Counted from the first letter of the stretch, positions 35,089 through 45,445 are shown. The stretch: DNA of 64,000 nt from Flammeovirgaceae bacterium UBA2366 (GCA_002344065.1 DDTK01000014.1:62001-126000); one strand, 5' to 3'. A program made the numbers and translations. Notes: generated from the letters alone by a model not told the origin.

Positions 35089-36732
35089 CTATTTGATTAA
35101 CTCCCCAATGGGATGCCCTGTGCTGCCGTTGGGGAGTTTTATTTTCAGCAACATCGATAAGGTGGGAGCAATATCAGTAATGCTGTAGTACGTTACGGAC
35201 GATCCTTGTTTGATACCCTTGCCGTAAAAAAGAATTGGAACGTGTGTATCGTAGGTGTAGGGTGATCCGTGTGTTGTTCCTTGTATCCGTCCGCTTTCAA
35301 ACCAACCGGGTTCTAAAATCACAGTCATATCGCCACTGCGTTTCGGATGATAACCGCGGATGGCCATGCCCTTCAACCCACCTTCATTGAAATCGCCCTG
35401 GCGCAATAAACTTTTTGGATACACATTGGCGATGCCGTTCTGTTGCATTAAATAAGTTGAAATCAGTTCCGTAGCTAACAACAAATCAATGCCCCCTGAA
35501 CGCGGATCGGCACTGAAGCCTTCATGGTTAAGATGAATTTGTTCACCCGAAATAGCTTTAATGATTTTGCGGTCAGGATAATAGGTGTTCAGAAATTCAC
35601 CTAAGCCGGCTGAAAGCTGACTGCTGCGCAAAATGCCAGCCGGTACTTTATTGTCTACAAGATATTGAGGCACTTCGGCCACGGCATGGTCAGCTGTGAG
35701 AAACACCATGTAGTTTCCTTCACCTGCAACCTGGTCAAGTTTTTTCAGCAGGTCTTCAATATTTTTATCCAACCGCAAATAAACATCTTGCAATTCAATA
35801 GCATGCGGACCAACTCTATGTCCGATAATATCCGGAGCGGAATACGATACGGATAAAAAATCAGTCCATTGATCTGTGCCAAGTTTTTCTCCATCAATGG
35901 TTGCTTTTGCCAATTCGGTTAAATGATCGTTTGAAAATGGTGTTTGCGAAAGCAGCTCAAAGTTTCCGTTTGTCTTTCGCAGTGTAGCGAGATCGTAAGG
36001 AAAAGTTGATTTATTGTCGCCCATCAGTTTTCCTTCATAAGGACTGACATCCGGCCCGCTGGCGTCATATTGATTGATCGGTAATAAGGTATTCCACGTT
36101 CCGGAAAGGTATTTATCAGCCAATTGCAGGCCATTGAATTTCTCCATCCATACTGGAAGCTTCTCCATATAATAGGTACTGGAAATGAAGCGCCCTGTTT
36201 TTCCATCATACCAATAGGCAGCATCGGCCATATGTCCCACAGGCAAAATGGCGCCTCTGTCTTTGATAGAAATTCCTATAACCTTTGAGCGCTTTTGAGT
36301 GGCCAGTTTCAACTCATCGGTAATGGTGGTTGTAAGCATACGGTGGGGTGACATTTTACCATTACTTTCAGAGGTGCTGCCAACCGTTTTCTGCGCATCA
36401 TCGGAAACACAGTAAACACTTTTCTCAATAGTCTTATCATACCACTCGTTACCAATAATACCATGTATGGCTGGTGTTGTGCCCGTAAAAACTGATGCGT
36501 GGCCTGCACCGGTATAGGTGGGGACATAATTATAGTGACTATTCTCAAGCATGTACCCGCCTTTAATCAACCGCTTGAATCCACCCTCACTGTATTTTGA
36601 ATAATAGCGGTAAATATATTCCTGCCTCATTTGATCCACCGTAATACCCACCACAAGCTTAGGACGATCAATATCCTGTGCAACAGCCTGCAAAGCAGCA
36701 ATAAAAAGCAGAATGACTATAAAATTTCTCAT
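35089..36732 (-). CDS. PafA-like alkaline phosphatase superfamily enzyme
   Basis: 547 aa with signal peptide (to about AVAQ, residue 19). Key residues match the characterised PafA with a constant offset of 5: D33, T74 (PTYTGAGH), N95 (GNEW), K157 and R159 (SIKDRG) correspond to D38, T79, N100, K162, R164. The numbering match is from memory of the PafA literature. It is a periplasmic phosphate monoesterase candidate with a threonine nucleophile. It is convergent with the transporter gene at 10 nt. Confidence 0.9.
   Translation of the reverse strand: MRNFIVILLFIAALQAVAQDIDRPKLVVGITVDQMRQEYIYRYYSKYSEGGFKRLIKGGYMLENSHYNYVPTYTGAGHASVFTGTTPAIHGIIGNEWYDKTIEKSVYCVSDDAQKTVGSTSESNGKMSPHRMLTTTITDELKLATQKRSKVIGISIKDRGAILPVGHMADAAYWYDGKTGRFISSTYYMEKLPVWMEKFNGLQLADKYLSGTWNTLLPINQYDASGPDVSPYEGKLMGDNKSTFPYDLATLRKTNGNFELLSQTPFSNDHLTELAKATIDGEKLGTDQWTDFLSVSYSAPDIIGHRVGPHAIELQDVYLRLDKNIEDLLKKLDQVAGEGNYMVFLTADHAVAEVPQYLVDNKVPAGILRSSQLSAGLGEFLNTYYPDRKIIKAISGEQIHLNHEGFSADPRSGGIDLLLATELISTYLMQQNGIANVYPKSLLRQGDFNEGGLKGMAIRGYHPKRSGDMTVILEPGWFESGRIQGTTHGSPYTYDTHVPILFYGKGIKQGSSVTYYSITDIAPTLSMLLKIKLPNGSTGHPIGELIK
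35099..35144 (+). terminator. Terminator of the NSS transporter, inside the convergent CDS
   Basis: A 10-bp perfect stem AACTCCCCAA / TTGGGGAGTT (35099-35108, 35129-35138) followed by TTATTTT. It begins 20 nt after the transporter stop and lies within the last codons of the phosphatase gene on the other strand. Confidence 0.75.
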
Positions 36733-36802
36733 GCATTAAATTTTAAGGCCGAATATACCAATTCAGAAAATTATCAGGGACACTTTCAGGATGAATGAAT
36801 CA

Positions 36803-39412
36803 TTAATTATGCGAACAGTATATCCGTTCATAATCATCTACTTCAAAAACCTGTCTGCGGAGTAATTTGCCTGTTTCATCATAGTAGATAACCACGTAAA
36901 TAGAAGCCTCTTCCACATGCTTTTCAGTAAAATACATAGGCTTTGAAGCAGAGCCCAGATTTACAATGTCGCTGTATGTAGCTGGAAGGACAAAACCCTT
37001 TTTACTACTAATTACCCCATAGTTATTTTCCTGAAGAACAATCATCACTTTCTCTTCCGGGGTATCGCGAAGCCAGCGAAAACTTTTAATCTTATCCGCT
37101 ACTATTTTCTTTTCGATAAAGTTGTAGATCATCCATTGAAAATTTCGCTTCACCAAGGCGGATGAATCATTCCAGTATCGTATCTCTTCATACTCAAAAG
37201 GCGTTACCGGTTTATTATTCCAGTCAATCAATCCGGACAATCCACCTTTTTGGGCAATTAAAAACCTGGTGTTATACCGGATAAGATTTTTCTCATACTG
37301 GGGTTTTATTTCCTTGCGTTGAACAACATCCAGGAAACCAAATTTCCGTTCCTTTAAAATAGCAACAGTCCCAAGTTCGATAGAACCCATGGCATCATAT
37401 TCGGGCTGAACAATGGGCCTTCCCTGAAAATTTATCAATCCACGTTTTTCTTTCCGAACAGCCAAAAACATATTCTCACCCGCAAACTCAAGCCTATCGT
37501 ACGTTGCGGTAAACATTCGTTCACCGCGTGAATTAAACAGCGTTTTCTTTTCTCCTTCATCCAGCAGCATAAAATAAACGGAATCCTTACCCGGTAAAAA
37601 CTGAACACGGGCATGTGGGCTTAGTGGAATGAACCGATCGGGTGCTACATAGGCATGCAGACTATCGCCCGACTGTGCCATGCAGAATGCACCGATAAAA
37701 TAAATACTGTCATAACTGGCCTTGGTAAATACTTTAAGCTGCTGATCGGCAATTTTCCATCGGCCAGCTTGCTGAACAATTACCCAGGGCTTTTGAATTT
37801 GTATACGGCTATAAACTTCTGATACTCCGGTTTTTGAACTCCATAATCGTTGTCCTTCTGCCGACTTTGAGATAGCCCCAAAAAATGATGGAATGATCTC
37901 TCTTTTTTCCAGCGGAATTCTTTCCCTTAAATTCATATCCATAAGTCCCTGCAACTCACCTGCACTTACCCATAACATGTTCCCATCCCAGCGCCTCACG
38001 TCATCGAACAACCGGGTGTATACCGGTTTACCCTGATCAGCTGCTTTAGCTATGCTTTCCTTGTAAGCCAGCTTGTATTTACCAGCTTGTTTTAGCACCA
38101 CCACATCATCAAAACCATCAACATCCTCAAACTCGCCAATTGGCAAACTGCGACCCAATAAAGTTTTAAGCGACCATCGGTTATTTTTTTTTATGGCTAC
38201 AAAAGCATCAGCAATAACCCTGGCATCCTGCACGCAAGATTCAAGCACAAATCCCGATTTATGCAAAACGCTAGCACATTTGCTACCCCCTACCAATAGG
38301 TATCCATTACCCAAATCATCCACTTCATCAACATCACCTGAAAAAATTACAAAACCATTCCTGGCGATTATTTTATTTTCAACCACCAGTAATTCTTCTG
38401 CAATGTTTCCACAGCGGTACTCCTTCTCCAACTCTTCAGAAACCGGCTTGAGTATTTCCTTGCCCTGGCTATTCATAAATCCAAATTTTCCATCCTTAAA
38501 GAAAGGAACCAGGTAATCTCGCTCCAGGTTTCGCAGGTTTCGTATGGAGTCATTCAGCAGACCAGCCGGCACCGGTTGGTCATTTTCCCATAATAAGTGA
38601 TACAGAATATTACGAGCTTTGTTGTAATGCTTACTTGTTGGATAGCGTTTTAAAAATTGTGAGAATGCCGCAGAACTTCCACCGGCCGTTGATAATTCAA
38701 GCACCTGGAGTTCAGCTTCGGTTCGGTAAGGTGAAGCTGGGTATTCTTCAATAAACGATTCATAGCTAATCAGCTTCCGGTCTTTGGTTTTAGCTTCAAA
38801 CAACAACTTCTCATACCGTTCACGCGCCTCCGGTGTTCGCGATGCATTAGGATATCGTGTGAGGTAGCTAAGAAAACTGGTGTAAGTATTTTCTTTCAGG
38901 GCATCGATGTAGGCCACTTCATCACGAAGTTCGCGGGCGCGCTCCAGCTGAATGGCAAAGGTAAAACCGTTTATAAAATCCAGATAAGATTGCTCGGTGT
39001 TTATCCGTTTGGCGCGTTCAAATGCTGCACTATCTATCTGCTCGCGCCTTTCTATCAGCAAGGCACTGTCTAACGGAAACCGCCTCATCCGATCGCGTTG
39101 CTTCTGCCCCGAAAGGTGGTAATAGTGCAAGGACTTGAGGGTATTGGCATAGGCAGAGTCGATTTGAAAGGCGGGATTTTCTGGTGTAAAAAAGTAAGTA
39201 GACAGAACGAAGTGGGCTGTGGCATTCATCGTATCCTTTCGGATAGCTTTAGCCAGTTGTGCCCTGGACTTATCCCATTTTCCTTTTTGAAGGTTGTTGA
39301 GCGCCAATCGCTCGGAGGAAGATTGAGCAAACCCTGCTGACAGTGAGAGTAGAAAAAAGCCGCTGATAATTACCCGAATATTCAATCCCTGCAGTGTTAA
39401 ATACTGCTTCAA
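36803..39412 (-). CDS. WG-repeat protein with TPR-like N-terminal region
   Basis: 869 aa with signal peptide (NIRVIISGFFLLSLSAGFAQ). No ATG is available near the 5' end; TTG at 39412 or TTG at 39385 (directly before NIRV) is the start. Residues 30-280 are helical, TPR-like. From about 300 to the end are beta WG repeats (FKDGKFGFMNSQGKEILKP, KRGLINFQGRPIVQPEYDAM, FGFLDVVQRKEIKPQYEK, GLSGLIDWNNKPVTPFEYEE). Function is unknown; it is an envelope protein. Upstream of it lies a divergently transcribed unknown gene. Confidence 0.85.
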   Translation of the reverse strand: MKQYLTLQGLNIRVIISGFFLLSLSAGFAQSSSERLALNNLQKGKWDKSRAQLAKAIRKDTMNATAHFVLSTYFFTPENPAFQIDSAYANTLKSLHYYHLSGQKQRDRMRRFPLDSALLIERREQIDSAAFERAKRINTEQSYLDFINGFTFAIQLERARELRDEVAYIDALKENTYTSFLSYLTRYPNASRTPEARERYEKLLFEAKTKDRKLISYESFIEEYPASPYRTEAELQVLELSTAGGSSAAFSQFLKRYPTSKHYNKARNILYHLLWENDQPVPAGLLNDSIRNLRNLERDYLVPFFKDGKFGFMNSQGKEILKPVSEELEKEYRCGNIAEELLVVENKIIARNGFVIFSGDVDEVDDLGNGYLLVGGSKCASVLHKSGFVLESCVQDARVIADAFVAIKKNNRWSLKTLLGRSLPIGEFEDVDGFDDVVVLKQAGKYKLAYKESIAKAADQGKPVYTRLFDDVRRWDGNMLWVSAGELQGLMDMNLRERIPLEKREIIPSFFGAISKSAEGQRLWSSKTGVSEVYSRIQIQKPWVIVQQAGRWKIADQQLKVFTKASYDSIYFIGAFCMAQSGDSLHAYVAPDRFIPLSPHARVQFLPGKDSVYFMLLDEGEKKTLFNSRGERMFTATYDRLEFAGENMFLAVRKEKRGLINFQGRPIVQPEYDAMGSIELGTVAILKERKFGFLDVVQRKEIKPQYEKNLIRYNTRFLIAQKGGLSGLIDWNNKPVTPFEYEEIRYWNDSSALVKRNFQWMIYNFIEKKIVADKIKSFRWLRDTPEEKVMIVLQENNYGVISSKKGFVLPATYSDIVNLGSASKPMYFTEKHVEEASIYVVIYYDETGKLLRRQVFEVDDYERIYCSHN

Positions 39413-39515
39413 AACTACAAACTTTAATACGAACCTGATTCCGTCCGGAACGGTGTAGCACAGAATATCATCAATACCCCTAAACTCGGGTAAATATATT
39501 GTTGTCTGCTTAGAA

Positions 39516-39523
39516 TAAATTTG
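39516..39523 (+). promoter_or_regulatory. Candidate -7 element before the 39553 gene
   Basis: TAAATTTG matches TAnnTTTG, about 30 nt before the ATG at 39553. The upstream TTG elements are at 11-14 nt, short of the usual spacing. Confidence 0.35.
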
Positions 39524-39552
39524 TAAATTTTCACTTTGTAAAAACCCTGTTC

Positions 39553-40998
39553 ATGGCCAAACTCAAGAACATTATCAAACAACTTTCGGAAAAGGACTTC
39601 AAAGCCATATACGATTCGTTGATTGAAAGTAATGCAGAAAAATCCGCTTACCTGCTTAAAGCCCTGCGCGAACGATCGCTCTCGGATACCAAAATCATGA
39701 CCGAGCTGGAAGTAAACGCCAATGCCTATTATACCCTCCGGTCGCGCCTCAACCTTAAAATTGAGGAGTACCTGATGCAGCAGCTGGAGAGCCCACGAAC
39801 GGATGTACTACGGAAAGTAGCTAATATCAACGAGATTGTTTTTACCAAGAAACGCACAATCGCGATTGCTACCCTGAAGAAACTGGAAAAGGAGCTGATC
39901 GATTACGATTTGGCGAATGAACTCACTATTATCTATAAGTCACTGAAGAAGCTTCAGGTTAATTCACCCGACTACTTTCAATATTCCCAGCTTTATAACC
40001 GGCATGTAGCCTATATGTTGGCGCTGGACAAGGCCGAAGAATTGCTGGCCGATTATTTCAAAAAGTACGGCAGTTATTTATTAACGGGTGACGATGTAGA
40101 GAAACTCGGGTTATCGCTGCTCATTAAAGAAATGTCGAACGTGGCGAATTTGTATGAATCGCACCGGCTTTATGTTTACCGCAGCGCCATGCATGTTTTT
40201 CATCGATTGTTTGTTGAGCCTGATGAAAACCTACAGCAGGATACTGAGTCGATAGAAGATACTTTTGAGAAAGTCCAAAAGATTTTTGATAGTTACAACC
40301 TGGATTCTATTTACTATCACCTCAACCTTGTTTTTGAATTTTTAAAACTGGAATACTACAATCATTACAAAGTTTACCGTCAGGCCGAAAAGTATTTTGA
40401 AGAGGTTAATGATGCAGCCGGAAACCTGCTCACCAATTATGCCACGTATACCTTCCCGGCACAGTTTCTCATTTCAAAAATTGAACGACATCTAAGGTTA
40501 GGCACTGAGTCAGAACTTTATGGTGAAAATGACAGTCTTTTTATTGATTATGAGATAGATCTGTTGGATATACCCCGTCATGTTATCTATGTAACCTACA
40601 GAGCCCTTGGTGCCTACTATGTTGGAAAATACGATGAGGCCTCCAAACTCATCAACAACCTGTTGAATGAGGTTAGCTTGAAGAAATATCCTATTACGCA
40701 ATTGGAGATAAAATCATTACTGGCTTTACAGTATGTTTTACTTCACGATTACGAGCTTTTTAATCAACTTGCTAACAGCATTCAACGGCAAATCCGACTC
40801 ATTGGCAAAGATGCCTGTGAAAACATTCAACTTTTTATTAAAATTTTGAAAATAGCCGTGAGTGAAGCTAAGAAAGAGAAGGCCAAAAAAATTAATGCTG
40901 TTATTCCAAAACTAAGTGTAGCAAAGACAAACTACTTTGCCCCAACCATGTTGGTCAAACTCGATGAGAAGTTAGTGATTAATTTAACGGAGTATTAG
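39553..40998 (+). CDS. Unknown all-helical cytoplasmic protein
   Basis: 481 aa, no signal peptide, no recognised domain. The sequence is helical and rich in LEK/YY patterns with repeat-like TPR spacing (for example ALDKAEELLADYFKKYG, RQAEKYFEEVNDAAG, LGAYYVGKYDEASKLINNLLNE). The N-terminus resembles a coiled segment (NIIKQLSEKDFKAIYDSLIES). Its stop overlaps by 3 nt the stop of the convergent lone receiver gene. I cannot assign a function. Confidence 0.75.
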   Translation: MAKLKNIIKQLSEKDFKAIYDSLIESNAEKSAYLLKALRERSLSDTKIMTELEVNANAYYTLRSRLNLKIEEYLMQQLESPRTDVLRKVANINEIVFTKKRTIAIATLKKLEKELIDYDLANELTIIYKSLKKLQVNSPDYFQYSQLYNRHVAYMLALDKAEELLADYFKKYGSYLLTGDDVEKLGLSLLIKEMSNVANLYESHRLYVYRSAMHVFHRLFVEPDENLQQDTESIEDTFEKVQKIFDSYNLDSIYYHLNLVFEFLKLEYYNHYKVYRQAEKYFEEVNDAAGNLLTNYATYTFPAQFLISKIERHLRLGTESELYGENDSLFIDYEIDLLDIPRHVIYVTYRALGAYYVGKYDEASKLINNLLNEVSLKKYPITQLEIKSLLALQYVLLHDYELFNQLANSIQRQIRLIGKDACENIQLFIKILKIAVSEAKKEKAKKINAVIPKLSVAKTNYFAPTMLVKLDEKLVINLTEY

Positions 40999-41402
40999 AT
41001 CTCCAATTTTAAAATGTTTTCGTGAGAAAGCGGCTTATTCAGGTAAAGCTTTACGTTTTCATATTTTTTTGATCGGCTGAAATCCTGTGGATTAATAGAT
41101 GATGTGAGCATTACTATTTTGCACTTCTTCTTTGCCACGTTGCTCAACTTTTCAAATTCTTCCAAAAACTGGAAGCCATCCATCAACGGCATATCAATAT
41201 CCAGGAATATTACATCAGGTAAAACTTTATCAGCAACATCAAGGCGTTCCATGTTGCGTAAAAACTCAATGGCACTTTTCGCCCCGGTATGTGTATAAAT
41301 GTTCTCGGTAATGGAGGCCGACTCAATCATTTTCTGATTGATCAGGTTATCAATCTCATTGTCATCGATAAGCATTACGGTTCTGAACTTTTTGTCGGCC
41401 AT
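40995..41402 (-). CDS. Single-domain response regulator (receiver only)
   Basis: 135 aa, a CheY-like receiver: acidic D13-D14, phospho-acceptor D68 (VIFLDIDMPLMDG), T/S in MLTSS and K in LYLNKPLS. The MLIDDNEIDNLINQKMI start is typical of Bacteroidota receivers. No output domain, so it must act on a partner, possibly the overlapping convergent protein or a remote kinase. Confidence 0.9.
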   Translation of the reverse strand: MADKKFRTVMLIDDNEIDNLINQKMIESASITENIYTHTGAKSAIEFLRNMERLDVADKVLPDVIFLDIDMPLMDGFQFLEEFEKLSNVAKKKCKIVMLTSSINPQDFSRSKKYENVKLYLNKPLSHENILKLEI

Positions 41403-41472
41403 AGCAGTAAAGGGTATAAGTACTTATAAAAATAAACGATTACAAGGGAATTACAAGCGGTAGGTTATCAAA

Positions 41473-43014
41473 TTAAAGGTCGAATTTAATGCCTTGCGCC
41501 AACGGTAAGGAGTCACCATAGTTAATGGTGTTGGTTTGTCTGCGCATGTATATTTTCCATGCATCCGAACCTGATTCACGGCCACCACCGGTTTCCTTTT
41601 CACCACCGAAGGCTCCTCCAATCTCCGCACCAGAGGTGCCAATATTAACATTGGCAATGCCGCAATCCGAGCCTGCATGGGAAAGGAATTGCTCCATCTG
41701 GCGTAGGTCAGTAGTCATAATGGCTGAGGAAAGGCCTTGTTTAACATCATTTTGTATTTCAATAGCCTCGTCCAATGTTTTGTATTTGATCAGGTATAAA
41801 ATAGGTGCAAAGGTTTCCTGCTGAACAATGGGTAAATTATTCTTTACTTCAGCAATCGCAGGCTTTACGTAGCAACCTGATTCATATCCTTTTCCTTTTA
41901 ACACGCCTCCTTCCACAACAAATTTTCCACCTTGCTTTTTGATTTCACTCAACGCATTCAGGTAAAGGGTTACTGCCTGCTGATCGATGAGCGGACCTAC
42001 ATGGTTTTTTGAATCAAGCGGGTTTCCAATGGAAAGTTGAGAGTATGCTTTCTTCAGTTTATTCTTTACATCATTATAAACTCGCTCGTGAATAATTAAC
42101 CTGCGGGTGGTAGTGCAACGCTGACCGGCTGTACCCACGGCACCAAACAAGGCACCACGAATAGCCATATCGAGGTTAGCATTCTCAGTAATTATTATAG
42201 CATTGTTACCACCAAGCTCAAGTAACGGTCTGCCAAATCTTTCAATAACCATTTTACCCACAGCCCTTCCCATACGGGTTGAACCCGTAGCGGAAACCAG
42301 CGGAATATCTTCACATTGTGCCATGGCCTTTCCAATAGTGGCATCACCATTTACCAAGCATGATACACCTTCCGGAACATCATTGGCCTCAAAAACTTTT
42401 GCAACAATCAATTGGCAGGCTATGCTGCATAATGGGGTTTTCTCAGATGGCTTCCAGATACATGTGTTCCCACATACCCAGGCCAGCATGGTATTCCACG
42501 ACCATACGGCTACCGGAAAATTAAAAGAGGATATAATACCAACAATTCCAAGAGGATGATACTGTTCGTACATCCGGTGACTCGGTCTTTCGGAATGCAT
42601 GGTTAGTCCGTGAAGTTGGCGTGATAAGCCTACGGCAAAATCGCAGATGTCGATCATTTCCTGAACTTCGCCCAATCCTTCCTGGTATGACTTTCCCATT
42701 TCATAGGAAACCAACTTTCCCAATGGCTCTTTATATTTTCGAAGTACCTCACCAATCTGACGAACAACTTCACCCCGTCTTGGTGCTGGCCACTTCCGCC
42801 AAATTTTAAAGGCTTCTTTTGATAGTTCTACAACTTCGCTGAACGTTTTCTCATCAGCCGCCTGTACCGATCCGATTAAAGAGCCATCAACCGGGGAATA
42901 AGAAGCTAATGTTTGTCCTTTCGATTTCAACCACTTCTTTCCGGTTGAAACACCTGGGTTGGAGGCTTTAATGCCGAGTGAGGTAAGTGTTTTTTGAATA
43001 GGAGATGCTTTCAT
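41473..43014 (-). CDS. Aldehyde dehydrogenase, ALDH7-type
   Basis: 513 aa. Catalytic Cys in AVGTAGQRCTTTRRL and the E/Asn residues in ELGGNNAIII; the antiquitin-type GQRCTTTRR motif and IISSFNFPVAVWSWNTMLA point to ALDH7 (aminoadipate-semialdehyde or delta-1-piperideine-6-carboxylate dehydrogenase, lysine catabolism). No lysine-pathway genes adjoin it, so the substrate is inferred. The C-terminal part is regular. Confidence 0.9.
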   Translation of the reverse strand: MKASPIQKTLTSLGIKASNPGVSTGKKWLKSKGQTLASYSPVDGSLIGSVQAADEKTFSEVVELSKEAFKIWRKWPAPRRGEVVRQIGEVLRKYKEPLGKLVSYEMGKSYQEGLGEVQEMIDICDFAVGLSRQLHGLTMHSERPSHRMYEQYHPLGIVGIISSFNFPVAVWSWNTMLAWVCGNTCIWKPSEKTPLCSIACQLIVAKVFEANDVPEGVSCLVNGDATIGKAMAQCEDIPLVSATGSTRMGRAVGKMVIERFGRPLLELGGNNAIIITENANLDMAIRGALFGAVGTAGQRCTTTRRLIIHERVYNDVKNKLKKAYSQLSIGNPLDSKNHVGPLIDQQAVTLYLNALSEIKKQGGKFVVEGGVLKGKGYESGCYVKPAIAEVKNNLPIVQQETFAPILYLIKYKTLDEAIEIQNDVKQGLSSAIMTTDLRQMEQFLSHAGSDCGIANVNIGTSGAEIGGAFGGEKETGGGRESGSDAWKIYMRRQTNTINYGDSLPLAQGIKFDL

Positions 43015-43036
43015 ACAAGACGCTGATTTAGAATCG

Positions 43037-43044
43037 CAAAGCTA
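43037..43044 (-). promoter_or_regulatory. Candidate -7 element of the ALDH gene
   Basis: TAGCTTTG on the minus strand matches TAnnTTTG 22 nt before the ATG at 43014. A -33 TTG is not at the ideal position. Confidence 0.4.
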
Positions 43045-43144
43045 ACGGATTTGGTGTATGGAAGATATAGTTGCGCACTTAATCGTGACAAGAATTCTTA
43101 GCCGAACAAGGAATAGTGCTGGTTGATATGTTTACTTTGTACCC

Positions 43145-45433
43145 ATGACTTATACGCGTGGCACAGCGGAGGAACAAATGGTTACTGATCGGATAGATGC
43201 GGCTATAAAATTTATCAATACAACAAGCAGTCATATTTTCCTTACCGGTAAAGCCGGTACCGGCAAAACCACCTTTTTAAAAAACCTTTCCCGCAAAACC
43301 CATAAATCATTTGTTGTTATTGCGCCTACAGGTATTGCTGCCCTTAATGCCGGAGGTGTAACCATCCATTCGCAATTTCTGTTGCCCCGAGGTACATTTT
43401 TACCGGAAAGATACTTGCCCCAGGACTTTCAGGATAACGGTAATTACTTCTCAACCGACATGCTGGGACGAAAACATCCACTGAACAGCGACCGTAAGCA
43501 GGTACTGCGATCGATCGACCTATTGGTGATTGATGAGGTAAGTATGTTGCGTGCCGATGTACTGGATGCCATCGACTACCGGTTAAAAGCAGCACGGGGA
43601 AATTTTTATCAAAGTTTTGGCGGTGTGCAGGTATTGTTTATCGGGGACTTGTACCAGTTGCCACCGGTTGTTAAAGGTGAGGAAGCGAAGGTGCTTGGAC
43701 GGTACTATGCATCGCCCTGGTTTTACGAGGCCAAGGCACTTCATCATGCACCATTTGTTTATATTGAATTAGATAAAATTTTCCGGCAGCAAGACAACAC
43801 TTTCATCAACATTCTCAATAACCTGCGTCATAACATCATTACCGAAGCGGATATTGAGGAACTAAACGGACACTATCAATCGGCTGAAGCCATTAAAAAC
43901 ATAAAAGAAGTTATTACGCTCACTACGCATAACTACAAAGCTGATGAGTTGAACAGAAACACGTTACTGGAATTGAAATCGCCTTCGCGTTATTATAATG
44001 CTATCATTGATGGAGATTTTCCAGAAAGCATGTACCCGGTATTGCCGCAAATTGAATTGAAAGAAGGCGCCCAGATAATGTTCATCAAAAACGATTCGGA
44101 AGGTAATGCCTATGTGAACGGAAAACTGGCTACAGTAAAAACACTTACCACCGACAGCATTACGGTAACCATGGCCGAAACGCATGAAACCTACACCTTA
44201 AAAAAAGAAACCTGGGAGAATAAAAAATATACGGTTAATTCCAATACACGTGAACTGGACGAAGAAGTGCTCGGCACTTTTGTTCAGTATCCGATAAAAC
44301 TTGCCTGGGCCATTACCGTCCATAAAAGTCAGGGGTTAACTTTTGATAAGGCAATTATTGATGTTGACCAGGCATTTGCTGATGGTCAAGTTTACGTGGC
44401 GCTTTCACGTTTACGATCATTGGAAGGGTTGGTGTTACGTACAAAGATTAACCCCCGGGTAATCGGCACCAACAAAACCATTGTAGCGTTTTCTGAACAA
44501 TACAATAAACCTGCACAACTTCTTCTGGAGTTAAAAGCGCGCCAACAGGACTTTGCTTTTGAAATGCTGAGTAAAACTTTTGACTTTGAAAACCTGATTA
44601 AAGAAATCAGGTTTCTTCACAAAGGACATTCCGACACACCAGGATTGGAAAACCTTTCAACAAAGCCGGTGTTGGTTCAACTGGAAGAAGCACTGGCACA
44701 CGAAAAAGAAACAACTATAAAATTTAAACGGCAACTCGACAATCTTCTCCAAAATAAAGATCACACTGCTTTACTGGAACGTATTGAAAAAGGAAGTGCC
44801 TATTACAAAAATTTACTGTATAAAAATCTCAACCTACTCTTATACCACATTGCAGAGATGAAACAGCGTAAGCGGGTAAAAGCGTATGTGAATAGTCTGA
44901 ATGATCTGGATCAGTTAATTTCAAAAAAACTGGAAGAGGTGGATAAGGCAGCCTCGCTAACCATTGCCATATTGGAAGGAAAAGATCCGGAAGGGCTTTC
45001 CAAATTAGCAGAGAGCAGGGCAGCTGAACGGCTGCTCATGCTAAAGGAGATAGAGAAAACTATTCCTTCAGTAATTTCTAAACCTAAACCGAAAAAGGGT
45101 ACTCGTAAAAAGAAGGATGATAAGAGTACATACGACATTACACTTGACTTGTTAAATGCCGGAATGACCATTCCGCAAATAGCCCATGAACGAGGACTGA
45201 CTGAGGGTACTATTCAGACTCATCTGGCAAAAGCTGTTGATGCAGGTCGCATTAGCATTTTTCGTTTTATGACGGAAGATCGTGTTGAACAGATTGTGCA
45301 GGCCATGGAAGATATGCCAGTAGAATTCAGCTCGAAGGAACTATTTGATAAGCTGGAGGGTAAGTTCAGCTATGGCGAGTTGCGGGCGGCCATGGTTTAT
45401 GCAGGCAAAAGGTCAATTCGAAAAATAGAGTAA
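43145..45433 (+). CDS. PIF1-like helicase with C-terminal HTH domain
   Basis: 762 aa. Superfamily 1 helicase of the PIF1/RecD-like type: Walker A FLTGKAGTGKTTFLKNL (about 34-50), Walker B LLVIDEVSML, GGVQVLFIGDLYQLPPV (Q motif and motif III), and ITVHKSQGLTFDKAIIDVD (motif V/VI). The C-terminal 100 residues (YDITLDLLNAGMTIPQIAHERGL) match an HTH_40-type domain often fused to RecQ- or PIF1-like helicases. Likely in DNA repair or replication fork progression. Confidence 0.9.
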   Translation: MTYTRGTAEEQMVTDRIDAAIKFINTTSSHIFLTGKAGTGKTTFLKNLSRKTHKSFVVIAPTGIAALNAGGVTIHSQFLLPRGTFLPERYLPQDFQDNGNYFSTDMLGRKHPLNSDRKQVLRSIDLLVIDEVSMLRADVLDAIDYRLKAARGNFYQSFGGVQVLFIGDLYQLPPVVKGEEAKVLGRYYASPWFYEAKALHHAPFVYIELDKIFRQQDNTFINILNNLRHNIITEADIEELNGHYQSAEAIKNIKEVITLTTHNYKADELNRNTLLELKSPSRYYNAIIDGDFPESMYPVLPQIELKEGAQIMFIKNDSEGNAYVNGKLATVKTLTTDSITVTMAETHETYTLKKETWENKKYTVNSNTRELDEEVLGTFVQYPIKLAWAITVHKSQGLTFDKAIIDVDQAFADGQVYVALSRLRSLEGLVLRTKINPRVIGTNKTIVAFSEQYNKPAQLLLELKARQQDFAFEMLSKTFDFENLIKEIRFLHKGHSDTPGLENLSTKPVLVQLEEALAHEKETTIKFKRQLDNLLQNKDHTALLERIEKGSAYYKNLLYKNLNLLLYHIAEMKQRKRVKAYVNSLNDLDQLISKKLEEVDKAASLTIAILEGKDPEGLSKLAESRAAERLLMLKEIEKTIPSVISKPKPKKGTRKKKDDKSTYDITLDLLNAGMTIPQIAHERGLTEGTIQTHLAKAVDAGRISIFRFMTEDRVEQIVQAMEDMPVEFSSKELFDKLEGKFSYGELRAAMVYAGKRSIRKIE

Positions 45434-45445
45434 TGGTCACAGAAT

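Noticed and set aside
38073..38516. 147-aa plus-strand frame over the WG-repeat gene
   Set aside because: Low-complexity Ser/Thr/Pro product with no motif, entirely inside the well-supported minus-strand WG gene.
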